Positions 15,664-24,275 of a DNA stretch of 59,029 nt are shown in pieces (the stretch's first letter is position 1; each line of letters begins with the position of its first letter). The stretch is from Streptomyces sp. S3(2020). Lineage in GTDB: Bacteria; Actinomycetota; Actinomycetes; Streptomycetales; Streptomycetaceae. Under the pieces are notes generated by a model that did no database searches, was not told the DNA's origin, and saw nothing but the letters and a program-made list of their open reading frames with translations. The stretch covers positions 1-59,029 of the forward strand of contig NZ_JABERD010000042.1 of the NCBI RefSeq assembly GCF_013044505.1, given 5' to 3'. A program made the position numbers and the translations under genes.

Positions 15664-18134
15664 CCGGTCCTCTCGGGGCGAAGGTCGGGCAGGGGCTGGC
15701 GGACGCGCGGCATGCCCAGGGAGACGCCGCGGCTGCGGCGGACCAGCGTGACTGCCTCGTGAATCTGGGCCCGGTCCTCGTCGGTGAGGTCGTCGAGGTC
15801 CTGGCGTACCCGCTGAACCAGGCGGCGGACACGGGCAATCTCGTGGTCCGATGGTGTGGCCTCGGTCTTGGCCCAGTGGTCGGCGTTGGCGAAGGCGGCC
15901 AGACGTTCACGGTTGCGGAGCAGGTCGGCCAGGTATGCCTCAAGGTCGGGGAGGTAGGAGACGTCGGTGCGGAAGTGTCCGCAGCCCACGCAGCGGAAGC
16001 GCACGGGGCAGTCGTGGCCGTCGGCGGCCACGTTGGAGGGTTCGGTGCAGGTGCCGTAGGGGACTTGGACGGAACCGATGGCGCGGCGGGCGTGTTCGGA
16101 GTCGAGCAGGGTTTTGGCCTGGCGCCAGATGCGTGTGCCGTGCCGGTCGAACTGCATGGTGGTGACCCGGTCGACCGCTTCGCGGCGGCGTTTCTCGCCG
16201 ACGCGGTAGTACCGCTGCGTGGTGCTGGCTTCGCGGTGGTCCATCAACGATTGCAGAACGTCCTGGGGGACCCCGGTGTCGGCATGCCGTTGTGCGTAGG
16301 TGTGCCGGTAGGTGTAGGGGTAGATCTTGTTCTTGTCGAAGGGCAGCATCGTGGTGACCCGTTTGCCGTCTTCGACGATCACGGTGGGGACGAGGAAGTC
16401 GGGCATGCCCTTCACCCAGGCTCGGTGCTGTGCCGACACCCACTCGTAGGTGGTCGCCTTCGTGCCGTGGGGGTTGGCCAAGGTGGCGGGAAAGAGTGTG
16501 AGCTTGTCGGCCGGGGTGTCGGGGAAGCGGGCGCGGGCGCGTTCTTGCTGCTTGATGATGAGTGCGGCGGTCGCGCCGGCGATCGGCAGTCGGCGAGCGT
16601 GCCGAAGGTTCTTGGTGTTGTCGTAGACAAGGACGGGGCTGCCGTCGCTTTCGCGGTCAAGGCACTGCCATGGCAGTTTGCAGATCTCGTTGGGTCGCCT
16701 GCCGGTGTCGATGAGCAGCTCGATGGTCGTGCGGACGTCTGTGGAGCTGGCAGTCTCAAGGGAGTCGAGGTGGGCGCAGAGCTGCCGCATGACTTCCGGA
16801 GGCAGGTCACGGCCGGCTTCGGAGTCCTCGGGGTCGTCGGGGATGTCCTCCTGGCGGAGGGCGAAGTCGTCCGCCAGGCCGTGCAGGGGCTGGCCGGACT
16901 TGGTCAGGCCCAGGGTCCGGAGCCTGGTCAGCACGCGTCTGGTGTCGCGGACGGTCATGTACTGCGTGCAGCCGGAGATGTCGCCGCGTTCGTTGAGGAA
17001 ACTCAGCCGGCCCAGGAAGGCAGTGATGTCGACGCGGCCGAGCACGGGCAGGTCGACGCCGTGGTCATCCCGGCTCAGGTGCAGGCTCGTGGAGAATCGG
17101 CTCAGGGACTTCAGGGTGCGTTGGACGGCGGTTTTGCCACTCTTTCCGCGGTGCCGGGGGATGTCGTCAAGGGCCCATGCCTTGGCTCCTTCCCTCAGCC
17201 AGGGCTGGGTGATCCCGGTGAAGGAGAAGGTGCCGCCGAGGCCGAAGACGCTCGCGTCCCAGACGTCCTTGTGGCGTTCGGTCTCCGGGCTCAGGCCGAA
17301 GCGGCGGATGTGCATGAGGAAGCCCCGGGCCTGGGTCCTGTCGGTGCGGGTGAGGACGTCCAGGTCGAGCTCGTCGAGTGAAGTGACTTGCTGAGCACGG
17401 GCGTTGTGGGACAGATTGCGCAGCTGGTAGTCCTTGTGCCGGAGTCCGTGGGCGATCCGTTCCTGGAGGCCGAAGAGGATCTCGGCGACTACGCGGTCGG
17501 GCAGTCCGCGCAGGCTGACCTTGCGGGACTCTGCGATGGCCGAGGTCGTCAGCCGCCAGAGGTCCTCGTCCTCCAAGGCGCCTTCTTGCCGGAGGTCACG
17601 GCATTGGTCGGCGTGGGGCATGCAGTACCCGCCCCCGGTCTCGCCTTGCCGGTCACAGGCAGCGACCTGGCAAGGCCCCAGGGCGGGCAGCGGCTGTACT
17701 TCGGGGTGAGCGAGGAAGTCCTCCAGCGGGATCCCGTAGACCTTGCGCCTCTGGTAGTCATGCGACGAGCACAGGAGTGTCGCGCGTCTGCCCGGCCGCT
17801 CGCAGTGCGCGACCTGGCAAGGGAAGAACCCGACCATCCGGCCCGATCGCCTGATGGTGACGAACTCGTCGAAGGGCAGGCCGCTTTTCTTCCACCGCTC
17901 GGTGCACCCGGTGCACATTCCCTTCTGGTGGGCGTAGTACGACATCTTGTCGCAGCCAGCAACCAGGCAATCTTCGCCGCTGAACTGCGGGTGCGAGCGA
18001 GGCAGCAGCAGAACCCGGACGTGAGGATCCCAGCTGAGCAGCTGCAGGAACTCCGGTTGGACGGCGCCCATGAGCCCCGTGGTGACCGTGTCTTCCCCTG
18101 CCCCGTGTCGGGGCGTTGCGACTACCAGGTTCAC
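15660..18134 (-). CDS. Tn554-type tyrosine recombinase (TnpB-like)
   Basis: An 824-residue protein, long for a recombinase. The N-terminal ~200 residues hold several Cys pairs (DCLVAGCDKMSYYAHQKGMCTGCTERW, split by spacing, and CQVAHCERPG, CQVAACDRQGETGGGYC), likely zinc-binding fingers. The catalytic core lies at ~490-690: Arg in IDTGRRPNEICKL, the RHTYAQRHADTG box (HxxR region), and the Tyr in HREASTTQRYYRVGEK. A further Cys motif (CPVRFRCVGCGHFRTD) follows near ~745. It starts at ATG 18134 inside the end of the upstream recombinase gene and overlaps the downstream gene by 4 bp. TnpB of Tn554 has the same place and core. It should act with TnpA in site-specific transposition. Confidence 0.85.
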   Translation of the reverse strand: MNLVVATPRHGAGEDTVTTGLMGAVQPEFLQLLSWDPHVRVLLLPRSHPQFSGEDCLVAGCDKMSYYAHQKGMCTGCTERWKKSGLPFDEFVTIRRSGRMVGFFPCQVAHCERPGRRATLLCSSHDYQRRKVYGIPLEDFLAHPEVQPLPALGPCQVAACDRQGETGGGYCMPHADQCRDLRQEGALEDEDLWRLTTSAIAESRKVSLRGLPDRVVAEILFGLQERIAHGLRHKDYQLRNLSHNARAQQVTSLDELDLDVLTRTDRTQARGFLMHIRRFGLSPETERHKDVWDASVFGLGGTFSFTGITQPWLREGAKAWALDDIPRHRGKSGKTAVQRTLKSLSRFSTSLHLSRDDHGVDLPVLGRVDITAFLGRLSFLNERGDISGCTQYMTVRDTRRVLTRLRTLGLTKSGQPLHGLADDFALRQEDIPDDPEDSEAGRDLPPEVMRQLCAHLDSLETASSTDVRTTIELLIDTGRRPNEICKLPWQCLDRESDGSPVLVYDNTKNLRHARRLPIAGATAALIIKQQERARARFPDTPADKLTLFPATLANPHGTKATTYEWVSAQHRAWVKGMPDFLVPTVIVEDGKRVTTMLPFDKNKIYPYTYRHTYAQRHADTGVPQDVLQSLMDHREASTTQRYYRVGEKRRREAVDRVTTMQFDRHGTRIWRQAKTLLDSEHARRAIGSVQVPYGTCTEPSNVAADGHDCPVRFRCVGCGHFRTDVSYLPDLEAYLADLLRNRERLAAFANADHWAKTEATPSDHEIARVRRLVQRVRQDLDDLTDEDRAQIHEAVTLVRRSRGVSLGMPRVRQPLPDLRPERTG

Positions 18135-19294
18135 CGGTCCTCCCCCTCGGTCAGGCGGGGCGAAGCCACGCGGTCAACGGCCGCACGTAGGCGTGAGCGG
18201 TCCGGATGCAGGTAGGGACGGGGGGAGGCCGGGTTCTTCTGGCCCAGCAGGGCCTGAACCTCATCCAGCGTGCCGCCGGCATCCATGACGTTGCTGGCCA
18301 TCGCATGCCGGCACATCCGCGGCCCGACCCGGCGGCCCAGCCCCGCCCGTTGCGACAGCGACTCACACAGCTCGCCGATCGCGTCGGTGGTCACCGGCGA
18401 GCCATAGGGCGGGCGGAAGAGGTTGACCAGCAAGAAGTCGCTTCCGCCCTGCCCGAGGATCTCGTACCGCTCCACCGCGTACTGGTCGGCGGCCTGTACT
18501 ACCAGGAAGTCCACCGGCATCACCCACGACTTCCTCGACTTCGACCAGGCGCCGTTCACGTTCTGCCGCCGGATCACGTGCAGGTGGGCCCCCTCGACAT
18601 CGCACCCCAGCGAGCGCGCATCCATCAGCAGGTGGACATCACAGCGGTGTAGCCCCGCGACCTGTCCTGGACGCAACCCCACCCGGGACAGGAGCAGCAC
18701 GATCAACCTGTCCCGGGCTGACCGACAGGCCCGCAGCATCGCCACGACTTCCTCGTCGCTGGCCCGGTCCACTTCCGTCTCCGGCTCCTGCAGCCGGTGA
18801 CGGGCCCGTAGCCGGTACCGCATCCCACCGCTCTCGCCCCGTGCCTCCACCGGCAGGTCACGGTCATCCCCCAGCTCGTAGAGCTGCTCAAGGACCCAGG
18901 CTGGCGCGATCTTGTTGACCACCGCGTGAAGCAGGAACATCCGTACCGCGGTCAGCACCTTGTTGATTCGCGCATCCCCGCGGACCGGCTTGCCTCCCGG
19001 CCCCGGGACCACGGACTGGCGCTGGCCGCTGTTGCCCGGCGCCCACCGCAGCCACACCATGAACAGCCCCATATCCCGGGCCGCTGTCGACCAATCCCGC
19101 CCTGTAACCGCGCACCAGCGCAGGAACAAGGTCACCGCCTCGGCGTACGCCTTCGTCGTCGTCTCTGCCCGGCCCCGCGCCAGGCGTACCTCCCGTAGAA
19201 AGCGGTCCGCCTCCTCGACAACCTCCAGCTCGTCGTCCACCACGGTCCAGTACCGGGTCCCCGACGGCATCGAGACCAGAAATGTTCCGTACAT
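18131..19294 (-). CDS. Tn554-type tyrosine recombinase (TnpA-like)
   Basis: A 387-residue integrase-family recombinase. A SAM-like core-binding N-terminal domain (FLREVRLARGRAETTTKAYA, FLRWCAVTG) precedes the catalytic part: Arg in LLSRVGLRPGQVAGL, CRHAMASNVMDAGG (His/Arg box) and the Tyr in PASPRPYLHPDRSR. Length is close to TnpA of Tn554 (361 residues). Gene order TnpA-TnpB-TnpC with 4-bp overlaps matches that family. Start at ATG 19294 chosen from the frame; an upstream ribosome site is weak. Confidence 0.85.
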   Translation of the reverse strand: MYGTFLVSMPSGTRYWTVVDDELEVVEEADRFLREVRLARGRAETTTKAYAEAVTLFLRWCAVTGRDWSTAARDMGLFMVWLRWAPGNSGQRQSVVPGPGGKPVRGDARINKVLTAVRMFLLHAVVNKIAPAWVLEQLYELGDDRDLPVEARGESGGMRYRLRARHRLQEPETEVDRASDEEVVAMLRACRSARDRLIVLLLSRVGLRPGQVAGLHRCDVHLLMDARSLGCDVEGAHLHVIRRQNVNGAWSKSRKSWVMPVDFLVVQAADQYAVERYEILGQGGSDFLLVNLFRPPYGSPVTTDAIGELCESLSQRAGLGRRVGPRMCRHAMASNVMDAGGTLDEVQALLGQKNPASPRPYLHPDRSRLRAAVDRVASPRLTEGEDR

Positions 19295-19387
19295 TCGTTC
19301 TCATGCTCCGCTCGATCGCAACGACCTACGACAGAGCTACACCCCCCGAGAACCGTCGTAATACACCACACGACGACAAGAGATGCC

Positions 19388-19771
19388 ATGTCACACCACT
19401 GCCGTCAAAACCCCAGAGAACCCGACGATCTCCTGACCGCGCAGCGCGACCTCCAGGCGGTGCGCGCCGACCTGGCAGCCCTGTACACGGCGCTGCCGTA
19501 CAGCGTGGAGCCGATCGAAGCCTGGGCGAGGCCCGAGGGCTACTGGCTCTCCACGTCCCCAGCCCACCCGGACTCCCCCGGCTGGACGGACACCGAGCAG
19601 CAGCAAGTCGCCGACCTGCGTGAGCGCGAACGCGTCCTGGCCGCCGCGATCGTCACGCACGGCTTCTGGGGCGTGGTCGACGGGCCGGAGCGCTCGGACG
19701 CCCGCAGTGGTCTCCGGCACGCCGCCCTGACGGCGGCCGCGGTCCCGGGCAGCGGGGAGCAGGAGGCGTAG
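19388..19771 (+). CDS. hypothetical protein, Streptomyces accessory type
   Basis: A 127-residue protein from ATG 19388, divergent from the recombinase operon. It contains a helix-rich start (LLTAQRDLQAVRADLAALYT), a conserved-looking WSTSPAH-type core (EGYWLSTSPAHPDSPGWTDT) and a second helix (QQVADLRERERVLAAAIV). Small proteins with this pattern recur in Streptomyces chromosome arms and plasmids without known role. It ends 2 bp before the next start, so the two form a pair. Confidence 0.65.
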   Translation: MSHHCRQNPREPDDLLTAQRDLQAVRADLAALYTALPYSVEPIEAWARPEGYWLSTSPAHPDSPGWTDTEQQQVADLRERERVLAAAIVTHGFWGVVDGPERSDARSGLRHAALTAAAVPGSGEQEA

Positions 19772-19773
19772 CC

Positions 19774-20295
19774 GTGGCGGGAACGCCGCCCAAGCTGCCG
19801 GCCGTGACGGTCATCCTGCCGGGCGGCCAGACCGTCAGGGGCCTGCTCCACGAGCGTCATCAGACCCCCGAGGGCTGGCGGTTCAAGGTCTCCCTCCCGG
19901 CCTGGCAGAACACCGAGGACGGGCGTGTGGAGCCCGCCTGGTACACGGTGTGGGTGCAGGCACCCGAGCACGTGGAGCCCGTCGACGGCGTCTCGTACGA
20001 CGACGTCCCCACCAGCCGGCTCGCGCCGCCGCCGATTGAGCGGGAGATCCTCGGACCTCGCCGCCCGCCCGGCTGGGTCCTGCAGAAGCTGGACGGCCGG
20101 CGCGGACCCGACCGCGGCGTCGTACACGCCCCCGACTGTGACGAGGCACCGCAGGGTGCACCCGTGCTGACGGTGGACCAGGCCCTGGACGCTGCCGAGA
20201 AGGCGGGCGTGCGGATGTGCACGCTGTGCGGCGCCGCCCAGGAGCTTGAGCCGCTGCTGCACGGCTTCGACCACGGCTTCCGCCAGGGCTCCTGA
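19774..20295 (+). CDS. DUF6233-like protein
   Basis: A 173-residue protein from GTG 19774 with AGGAGG 7 nt upstream. The N-terminal half (LPAVTVILPGGQTVRGLLHER, VEPAWYTVWVQAPEHVEPVDG, YDDVPTSR) has the pattern remembered for DUF6233, a domain widespread in Streptomyces. The C-terminal half carries HAPDCDEAPQ and CTLCGAAQELEPL, a CxxC-His type metal site. No catalytic function is known for the family. It is coupled to the preceding small gene. Confidence 0.65.
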   Translation: MAGTPPKLPAVTVILPGGQTVRGLLHERHQTPEGWRFKVSLPAWQNTEDGRVEPAWYTVWVQAPEHVEPVDGVSYDDVPTSRLAPPPIEREILGPRRPPGWVLQKLDGRRGPDRGVVHAPDCDEAPQGAPVLTVDQALDAAEKAGVRMCTLCGAAQELEPLLHGFDHGFRQGS

Positions 20296-20581
20296 CCAGC
20301 TGTCGCAGGTCCTCGCCTCCCGCTCAGCACAACGGTGCGGAGTACGCCTCCGAACCGACCTTGGCGCGCAGTTCTGTGGTTGGGATGTTGCTGCCGCACG
20401 ATAGGCACATAGTGAGCGGGCCGCCCTCGTTCGGCGCGGACGGACAGTCCGGACTTACGGGCTGGGCCAGTTCGGCCTGGCCGTCAGAGCGCGATGACCT
20501 CTCCTCTTACGCAGACTTGACACTTTGGCCCCTGTGGCAGCCGGTGGTGTTGCGGGCCCAACAAGAGGGCCCGCAGCGTGC

Positions 20582-20782
20582 TCAGTGCCGTGTCTCCCAC
20601 CACAGGATGATCAAGGTCACGGCGCCACTGCCCAGCCTGTACGCCGCGCCCTGCAGGAACTCACTGGGGACGTCCCGCCCCTGCCGACCCACCCATTTAC
20701 CCAGGCGGCGGGCGGTTTCGATACCTGCCCTACCCCAGCGGGACGGATGCCTGGCCTGGCTTTTTGCGTTACTCTCGTCCAT
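20582..20782 (-). CDS. small protein with hydrophobic C-terminus
   Basis: A 66-residue frame from ATG 20782 with GAGAGGAA 6 nt upstream. A basic N-terminal half (RWGRAGIETARRLGKWVGRQG) precedes a hydrophobic tail (SGAVTLIILWWETRH) that could be a short membrane anchor. No relative was recognised. The good ribosome site and biased composition argue for expression; length leaves doubt. The hairpin at 20824-20877 separates it from the upstream PadR operon. Confidence 0.45.
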   Translation of the reverse strand: MDESNAKSQARHPSRWGRAGIETARRLGKWVGRQGRDVPSEFLQGAAYRLGSGAVTLIILWWETRH

Positions 20783-20823
20783 ACCGAGTTCCTCTCGTTT
20801 TCATGCGTGCTGGAACCTCGCGC

Positions 20824-20877
20824 AAGGAGCCCTCCCAACTCAGAGGCCTAGGAACCTGTTGGGGTACAGGGCTCCTT
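20824..20877. terminator. long stem-loop between small gene and PadR operon
   Basis: AAGGAGCCCT plus CCCAAC (20824-20839) pairs with GTTGGG (20858-20863), then a 4-nt bulge GTAC, then AGGGCTCCTT (20868-20877), giving a 16-bp stem; TT follows on the plus strand. It lies 45 bp past the stop of the membrane gene on the minus strand and could terminate that operon or serve as a leader structure for the 20782 gene. Confidence 0.55.
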
Positions 20878-20921
20878 TTGCGTGTCTGCGAAAATAGGCG
20901 AGGCCGTTTCCGACTCTGCCC

Positions 20922-21497
20922 TTATTTCCCTATTCTGGATTTACGCGGAGAGGTGGATCCGGGCTCTATGCCTCGCATTCTGCACAGCAAGTAGACGGCG
21001 GTACGAAGCGCGATCAAGCAATAGATGCTGCAGCAAGTCGCCGCCCAGATGCCATATGCGTCCGCGATGTATACGGCTTGCATGCCGACAAGGAATGCGA
21101 GGAGGGTGTTTGTTCGCGGCTTCATAGACAGTGCCCAATCCACCGCATGCCACAGCGGGGCCGCAAGGTCCGTCAGCCTGTAGACCAGAGATGCCTTGAC
21201 GAAGCCGAACGCGTACCGCATCTTGCGAACCGGGGAGAGCAGCAGATCATTCTCGGGGTCGCCTGCAAGGATTGCAGCCCACTCTTCTCGCAGCCGGGCG
21301 CGCTTCCGGCCTGCCATCCAGGATGCCAGCTCAGTCGTCCGCGAGGCTGCGCGCACATATTCCAGAAAGCTGTCCTGTGGCTGTGCCCTGACACCGACGC
21401 TCAACAGGAGAAGGCCTATGACAAAAATTGCGCCATATTTCCACTGCATGGCCTGATCGAAAACGAAGACCGCGGAAACAAGATAAAGTGCTGGCAC
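20922..21497 (-). CDS. multi-pass membrane protein in PadR operon
   Basis: A 191-residue protein from GTG 21497, chosen because GGAGGGGAAG ends 11 nt upstream and the start lies 2 nt after the PadR stop; a TTG at 21527 would overlap PadR. Hydrophobic segments: ALYLVSAVFVFDQ, YGAIFVIGLLLLSVGV, NTLLAFLVGMQAVYIADAY and CCSIYCLIALRTAVYLL, so about four membrane helices around a charged cytoplasmic loop (WMAGRKRARLREEWAAIL). No transporter signature is visible. Its position suggests it is controlled by, or senses for, the PadR regulator. Confidence 0.65.
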   Translation of the reverse strand: MPALYLVSAVFVFDQAMQWKYGAIFVIGLLLLSVGVRAQPQDSFLEYVRAASRTTELASWMAGRKRARLREEWAAILAGDPENDLLLSPVRKMRYAFGFVKASLVYRLTDLAAPLWHAVDWALSMKPRTNTLLAFLVGMQAVYIADAYGIWAATCCSIYCLIALRTAVYLLCRMRGIEPGSTSPRKSRIGK

Positions 21498-21499
21498 GG

Positions 21500-21817
21500 C
21501 TACGCTTCCCCTCCGGCGAGCCCCCAACGGCTTGCATGACGCTTCCGGCGCGCTTCAAGAGCACTATTTACCGCGATACGCCCCGCTGCAGTGAGCTCGT
21601 AATAGCGTCGCGCAGGGCGTCCAGGGTGGGGGGCGGTTTCCTCGAAACTCGTGATCCACCCCTGCTTCGCGAGCCGCTCAAGGATCGGGTAGACGGTGCC
21701 AGAGCCCAGGTCGGCTGCCTCGCAGATCTTCAGCCCCCAAGCTGGAGCCTCTGGCGGAGATGCCAACAGCACCTTGATCACTTCAACTGTTGGGCGTGTG
21801 AGGCGAATTGAGGCCAT
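21500..21817 (-). CDS. PadR-family transcriptional regulator
   Basis: A 105-residue protein from ATG 21817. It is a classic PadR winged helix: TVEVIKVLLASPPEAPAWGL, ICEAADLGSGTVYPILERL, then the wing GWITSFEETAPHPGRPARRYYELTA read in pieces, ending in a short dimerisation helix. The short length matches the PadR-s2 subfamily. The leader contains TGTCGAG twice (near 21836 and 21847), a possible operator. The downstream membrane protein is probably its target. Confidence 0.8.
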   Translation of the reverse strand: MASIRLTRPTVEVIKVLLASPPEAPAWGLKICEAADLGSGTVYPILERLAKQGWITSFEETAPHPGRPARRYYELTAAGRIAVNSALEARRKRHASRWGLAGGEA

Positions 21818-21966
21818 GCAGCCAGTAGAGCATGTGTCGAGTACGAGTGTCGAGACCCCGTTCCCCGGACGGCAGGCAATCCCCCTGGGGCTAGCGAGAC
21901 CAGAGGCGCCAGCTCGGGCATCTGCCCTGTACTGAGCCACTGTTCGCAGCCTGGCACCAAGGTTCA

Positions 21967-22638
21967 TCAGCGACGGGTGAAGTCGTGGAGCCGGTCGGCG
22001 AGGCGCTGGTCGGGTCGGCGGACGATGATGCAGGAGTCGGCCTTGGTGGTGGCGAGGCGGTCGATTTCCATCTCCAGGCCTCCGGTGGGAGCACTTGCAA
22101 GGCTTGCGCCGCTCTTGCGTACGTACTTCGCAACGGCTTCCAGGGTGGCGAGGAAGGTGCTGTCGGGGGCGTCGGAGTCGAGGACGTCGTCGGTGACCTC
22201 GTGCAGCCAGTGGCACGCTTCGCGCGTCTCACCGAGGGCGAGGTGGTGCAGGTGCAGGCAGTAGGCGGCGGCGCGGTGTCCGGCGCCGGCGGCGAGCTGC
22301 CACCAGAACTGGGCGCTCTCACGGTGGTCGGTGAGGTGGAGCAGGCAGGCGAAGATGAGGGCGCCGTCGACGTCCAGGTGGCGGTCGTCCTGGAGGGCAT
22401 CGGGTTCCTGGGCGAGGCAGTCGACGTGGTCGGCGGCGTCGGGCCGGTTGAGGATCCAGCGGCACACCACCGAGAGGCGCTGTCCGGCCTGGGCGGCGCG
22501 GACCATGTCGGCGGTCGGGCGAGCGGCAGGGCCGGCCGCGTCGGCGGCGAGGCGGCGCAGCGCGGCGCCGACGTCGAAGCCCTCGCGGCGGGTGGTGGGG
22601 ATGCGTGCGTCGGCCAGCACGTCGTCGATGGCGGTCAC
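21967..22638 (-). CDS. helical repeat-like protein coupled to a sigma factor
   Basis: A 223-residue protein whose ATG overlaps the stop of the upstream sigma gene by 4 bp. It is almost all helical, with Sel1/TPR-like stretches (LIFACLLHLTDHRESAQFWWQL, AAGAGHRAAAYCLHLHHLAL split here, and EACHWLHEVTDDVLDS), followed by a C-terminal part with SCIIVRRPDQRLADRL. In Streptomyces, sigma factors paired with such proteins are frequent on accessory DNA. It may be a sigma partner or anti-sigma-like modulator; the evidence is only the coupling. Confidence 0.6.
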   Translation of the reverse strand: MTAIDDVLADARIPTTRREGFDVGAALRRLAADAAGPAARPTADMVRAAQAGQRLSVVCRWILNRPDAADHVDCLAQEPDALQDDRHLDVDGALIFACLLHLTDHRESAQFWWQLAAGAGHRAAAYCLHLHHLALGETREACHWLHEVTDDVLDSDAPDSTFLATLEAVAKYVRKSGASLASAPTGGLEMEIDRLATTKADSCIIVRRPDQRLADRLHDFTRR

Positions 22639-23243
22639 TGTGCCGTTCCCTTCCTGGGGTTGTTCTTGCCCGCGGGGGCGGGCAGGTCCAGCCGGATGCG
22701 CAGGCGTTCCTTGCCCTTGCGGCCGTGATAGTCGACGGTGCGGGTGTCCAGGCCCATGTAGCGGGCGATCCGCTTGGTGGGGTAGCCGAGCAGGTGGCGC
22801 AGGACGATGGCGGTGAACTGGCGGGTGGGCAGTTCCAGGATCGCCTCGTACAGGCCGCCGGCGCTGCTGTTGAACTCCAGCTGGTTGCGGACCGCTTGAA
22901 GGTTCTGCGTTATCGGCCCGTTGATCAGAAAGGCCGGAGGGCGGCCGTCCGAATCAAGGCGGCGGGTGACGCCGCGGTGCAGGACGGCGAGTGCCTGCTG
23001 TTCGAGGTCGCCCTGCTGCAGCAGTTCGTCCCAGCCTCCGAGGATCTCCAGGAACACGTGGTGGACCACGTCTTCGGCGACCCGGCGGCCACCGAGGTGG
23101 ATCTCCGCGAAGTCGTGGAAGAACTCCTGGTGACCGAGGTAGAAGGCCTCGAAGTCGAGGGGGAGTTCGGGAGGGGCCTGGACGCGCTGGCCGTGGCCGC
23201 CGTCCTGGGGCGATACGTCAGTGCTGACGTCGCCGTTGCCCAT
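22635..23243 (-). CDS. RNA polymerase sigma factor, ECF-like
   Basis: A 202-residue protein from ATG 23243 with GGAGGATCCC directly upstream. A region-2-like part (FEAFYLGHQEFFHDFAEI, GGRRVAEDVVHHVFLEILGG) and a region-4 HTH (AILELPTRQFTAIVLRHLLG, PTKRIARYMGLDTRTVDYHG, RKGKERLRIRL) are clear. Region 2 is divergent, with the usual DDA motif replaced by AEDVVH. It is coupled to a helical partner. It should direct RNA polymerase to a small regulon; no promoter copies were identified in this window. Confidence 0.75.
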   Translation of the reverse strand: MGNGDVSTDVSPQDGGHGQRVQAPPELPLDFEAFYLGHQEFFHDFAEIHLGGRRVAEDVVHHVFLEILGGWDELLQQGDLEQQALAVLHRGVTRRLDSDGRPPAFLINGPITQNLQAVRNQLEFNSSAGGLYEAILELPTRQFTAIVLRHLLGYPTKRIARYMGLDTRTVDYHGRKGKERLRIRLDLPAPAGKNNPRKGTAQ

Positions 23244-23438
23244 GGGATCCTCCAGGCGATGCAGGCGCCGGCCTCGTCACTGAGGACCGGCGCAGGGACC
23301 AGACGCAGGCCAACTCGCCTACGTGAGTGCCCAGTTGGTCGGGCTCTCTGGCACCACCATGTCGACTTTGAAGCCGCGAAACTCATGCGACCCTCGAAAA
23401 CTATTACTCAGAGGACGTTCCGCATGAAGAAGCGGAGT

Positions 23439-24275
23439 TCATGGTTTGTGCCAGGTTATGGGTGTTTCTCCGGTGGCTCGTTTCGCGAGGTTGGAGATCA
23501 TCGCGGGGCGGATCATGCTCTCGGAGTGGGCGGGTTTGGTCTCGTAGTCGCGGGCGAGCCGGCGGTGCATCATGATCCACCCGAAACTCCGCTCTACCAC
23601 CCAGCGCCTCGGTGTCACGGAGAAGCCCTTGACCTGTGTGTTTCGCGGGACAACGTCGACGTCTATGCCGAGGGTGGCGCCGTGTTCGATCGCCTTCTTC
23701 TTGTAGCCGGTGTCGACCCATGCCTTGCTGATGGTGGGGCGGTCGGCGGCGATCCGGCTGAGGAGCTGGATGCCGGCCTCGTTGTCGGAGACGCTGGCGG
23801 CGGTCACCGTGACCAGCAGTAACAGGCCGAGTGTGTCGACGACGATGCTGCGTTTGCGGCCCACGATTTTCTTGCCGGCGTCGGTGCCCTGGGTGTCGAC
23901 GGGCACGCTGGGTGCTGTCTTGACGCTCTGGGCGTCGATGACGCAGGCGGTGGGCTCGGAGGCGCGGCCTTCCTGCTGGCGGACGATCCCGTGCAGGTGG
24001 ACGCCCAGCTTCTCGATCGTGCCGTCGGCGGTCCAGGCGCTGAAGTATCCGAAGACCGTGGTGTGCGGCGGGAAGTCGTGGGGCAGGTAGCGCCATGGGA
24101 TGCCGGTCCGGTTGAGGTAGAGGATCGCGTTCATGACTTCCCGCAGGTCGGCGACCTTGCCGCCGAGGTTGAGGGAGTTCTTCTGCCGCTCGGCCCGCCA
24201 GGCGGTCAAGATCGGTTCCATCAACGCCCAGCGGGCATCGGACAGATCACTGAGATAGGGCAGTCGCGGGGCCAT
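23439..24275 (-). CDS. IS5-family transposase
   Basis: A 278-residue single-frame DDE transposase. The N-terminal DUF4096-type domain (LPYLSDLSDARWALMEPIL, TGIPWRYLPHDFPPHTTVFG) is followed by the catalytic core: Asp in ACVIDAQSVKTA, Asp in KAWVDTGYKKK and Glu in RWVVERSFGWIMMHRRL. Length is normal for IS5/IS427-type enzymes and there is no shift or stop, so the enzyme may be active. Terminal inverted repeats could not be resolved by eye in the flanks (23380-23438 and 24276-24330). Confidence 0.9.
   Translation of the reverse strand: MAPRLPYLSDLSDARWALMEPILTAWRAERQKNSLNLGGKVADLREVMNAILYLNRTGIPWRYLPHDFPPHTTVFGYFSAWTADGTIEKLGVHLHGIVRQQEGRASEPTACVIDAQSVKTAPSVPVDTQGTDAGKKIVGRKRSIVVDTLGLLLLVTVTAASVSDNEAGIQLLSRIAADRPTISKAWVDTGYKKKAIEHGATLGIDVDVVPRNTQVKGFSVTPRRWVVERSFGWIMMHRRLARDYETKPAHSESMIRPAMISNLAKRATGETPITWHKP

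Larger units (their letters stand above)
15148..19294 (-). mobile_element. Tn554-like element core (tnpABC module)
   Basis: Three co-directional genes with 4-bp overlaps encode two tyrosine recombinases and a coiled-coil HTH protein, as in Tn554. Coordinates cover only the genes; element ends were not resolved, since Tn554-type elements lack inverted repeats. The module sits between the two STAND operons, so one of them, or the DUF-type genes at 19.4-20.3 kb, may be cargo. Confidence 0.8.

Noticed and set aside
15759..17381. 540-codon plus-strand frame
   Set aside because: Antisense shadow of the intact TnpB-like recombinase, with no recognisable motif.
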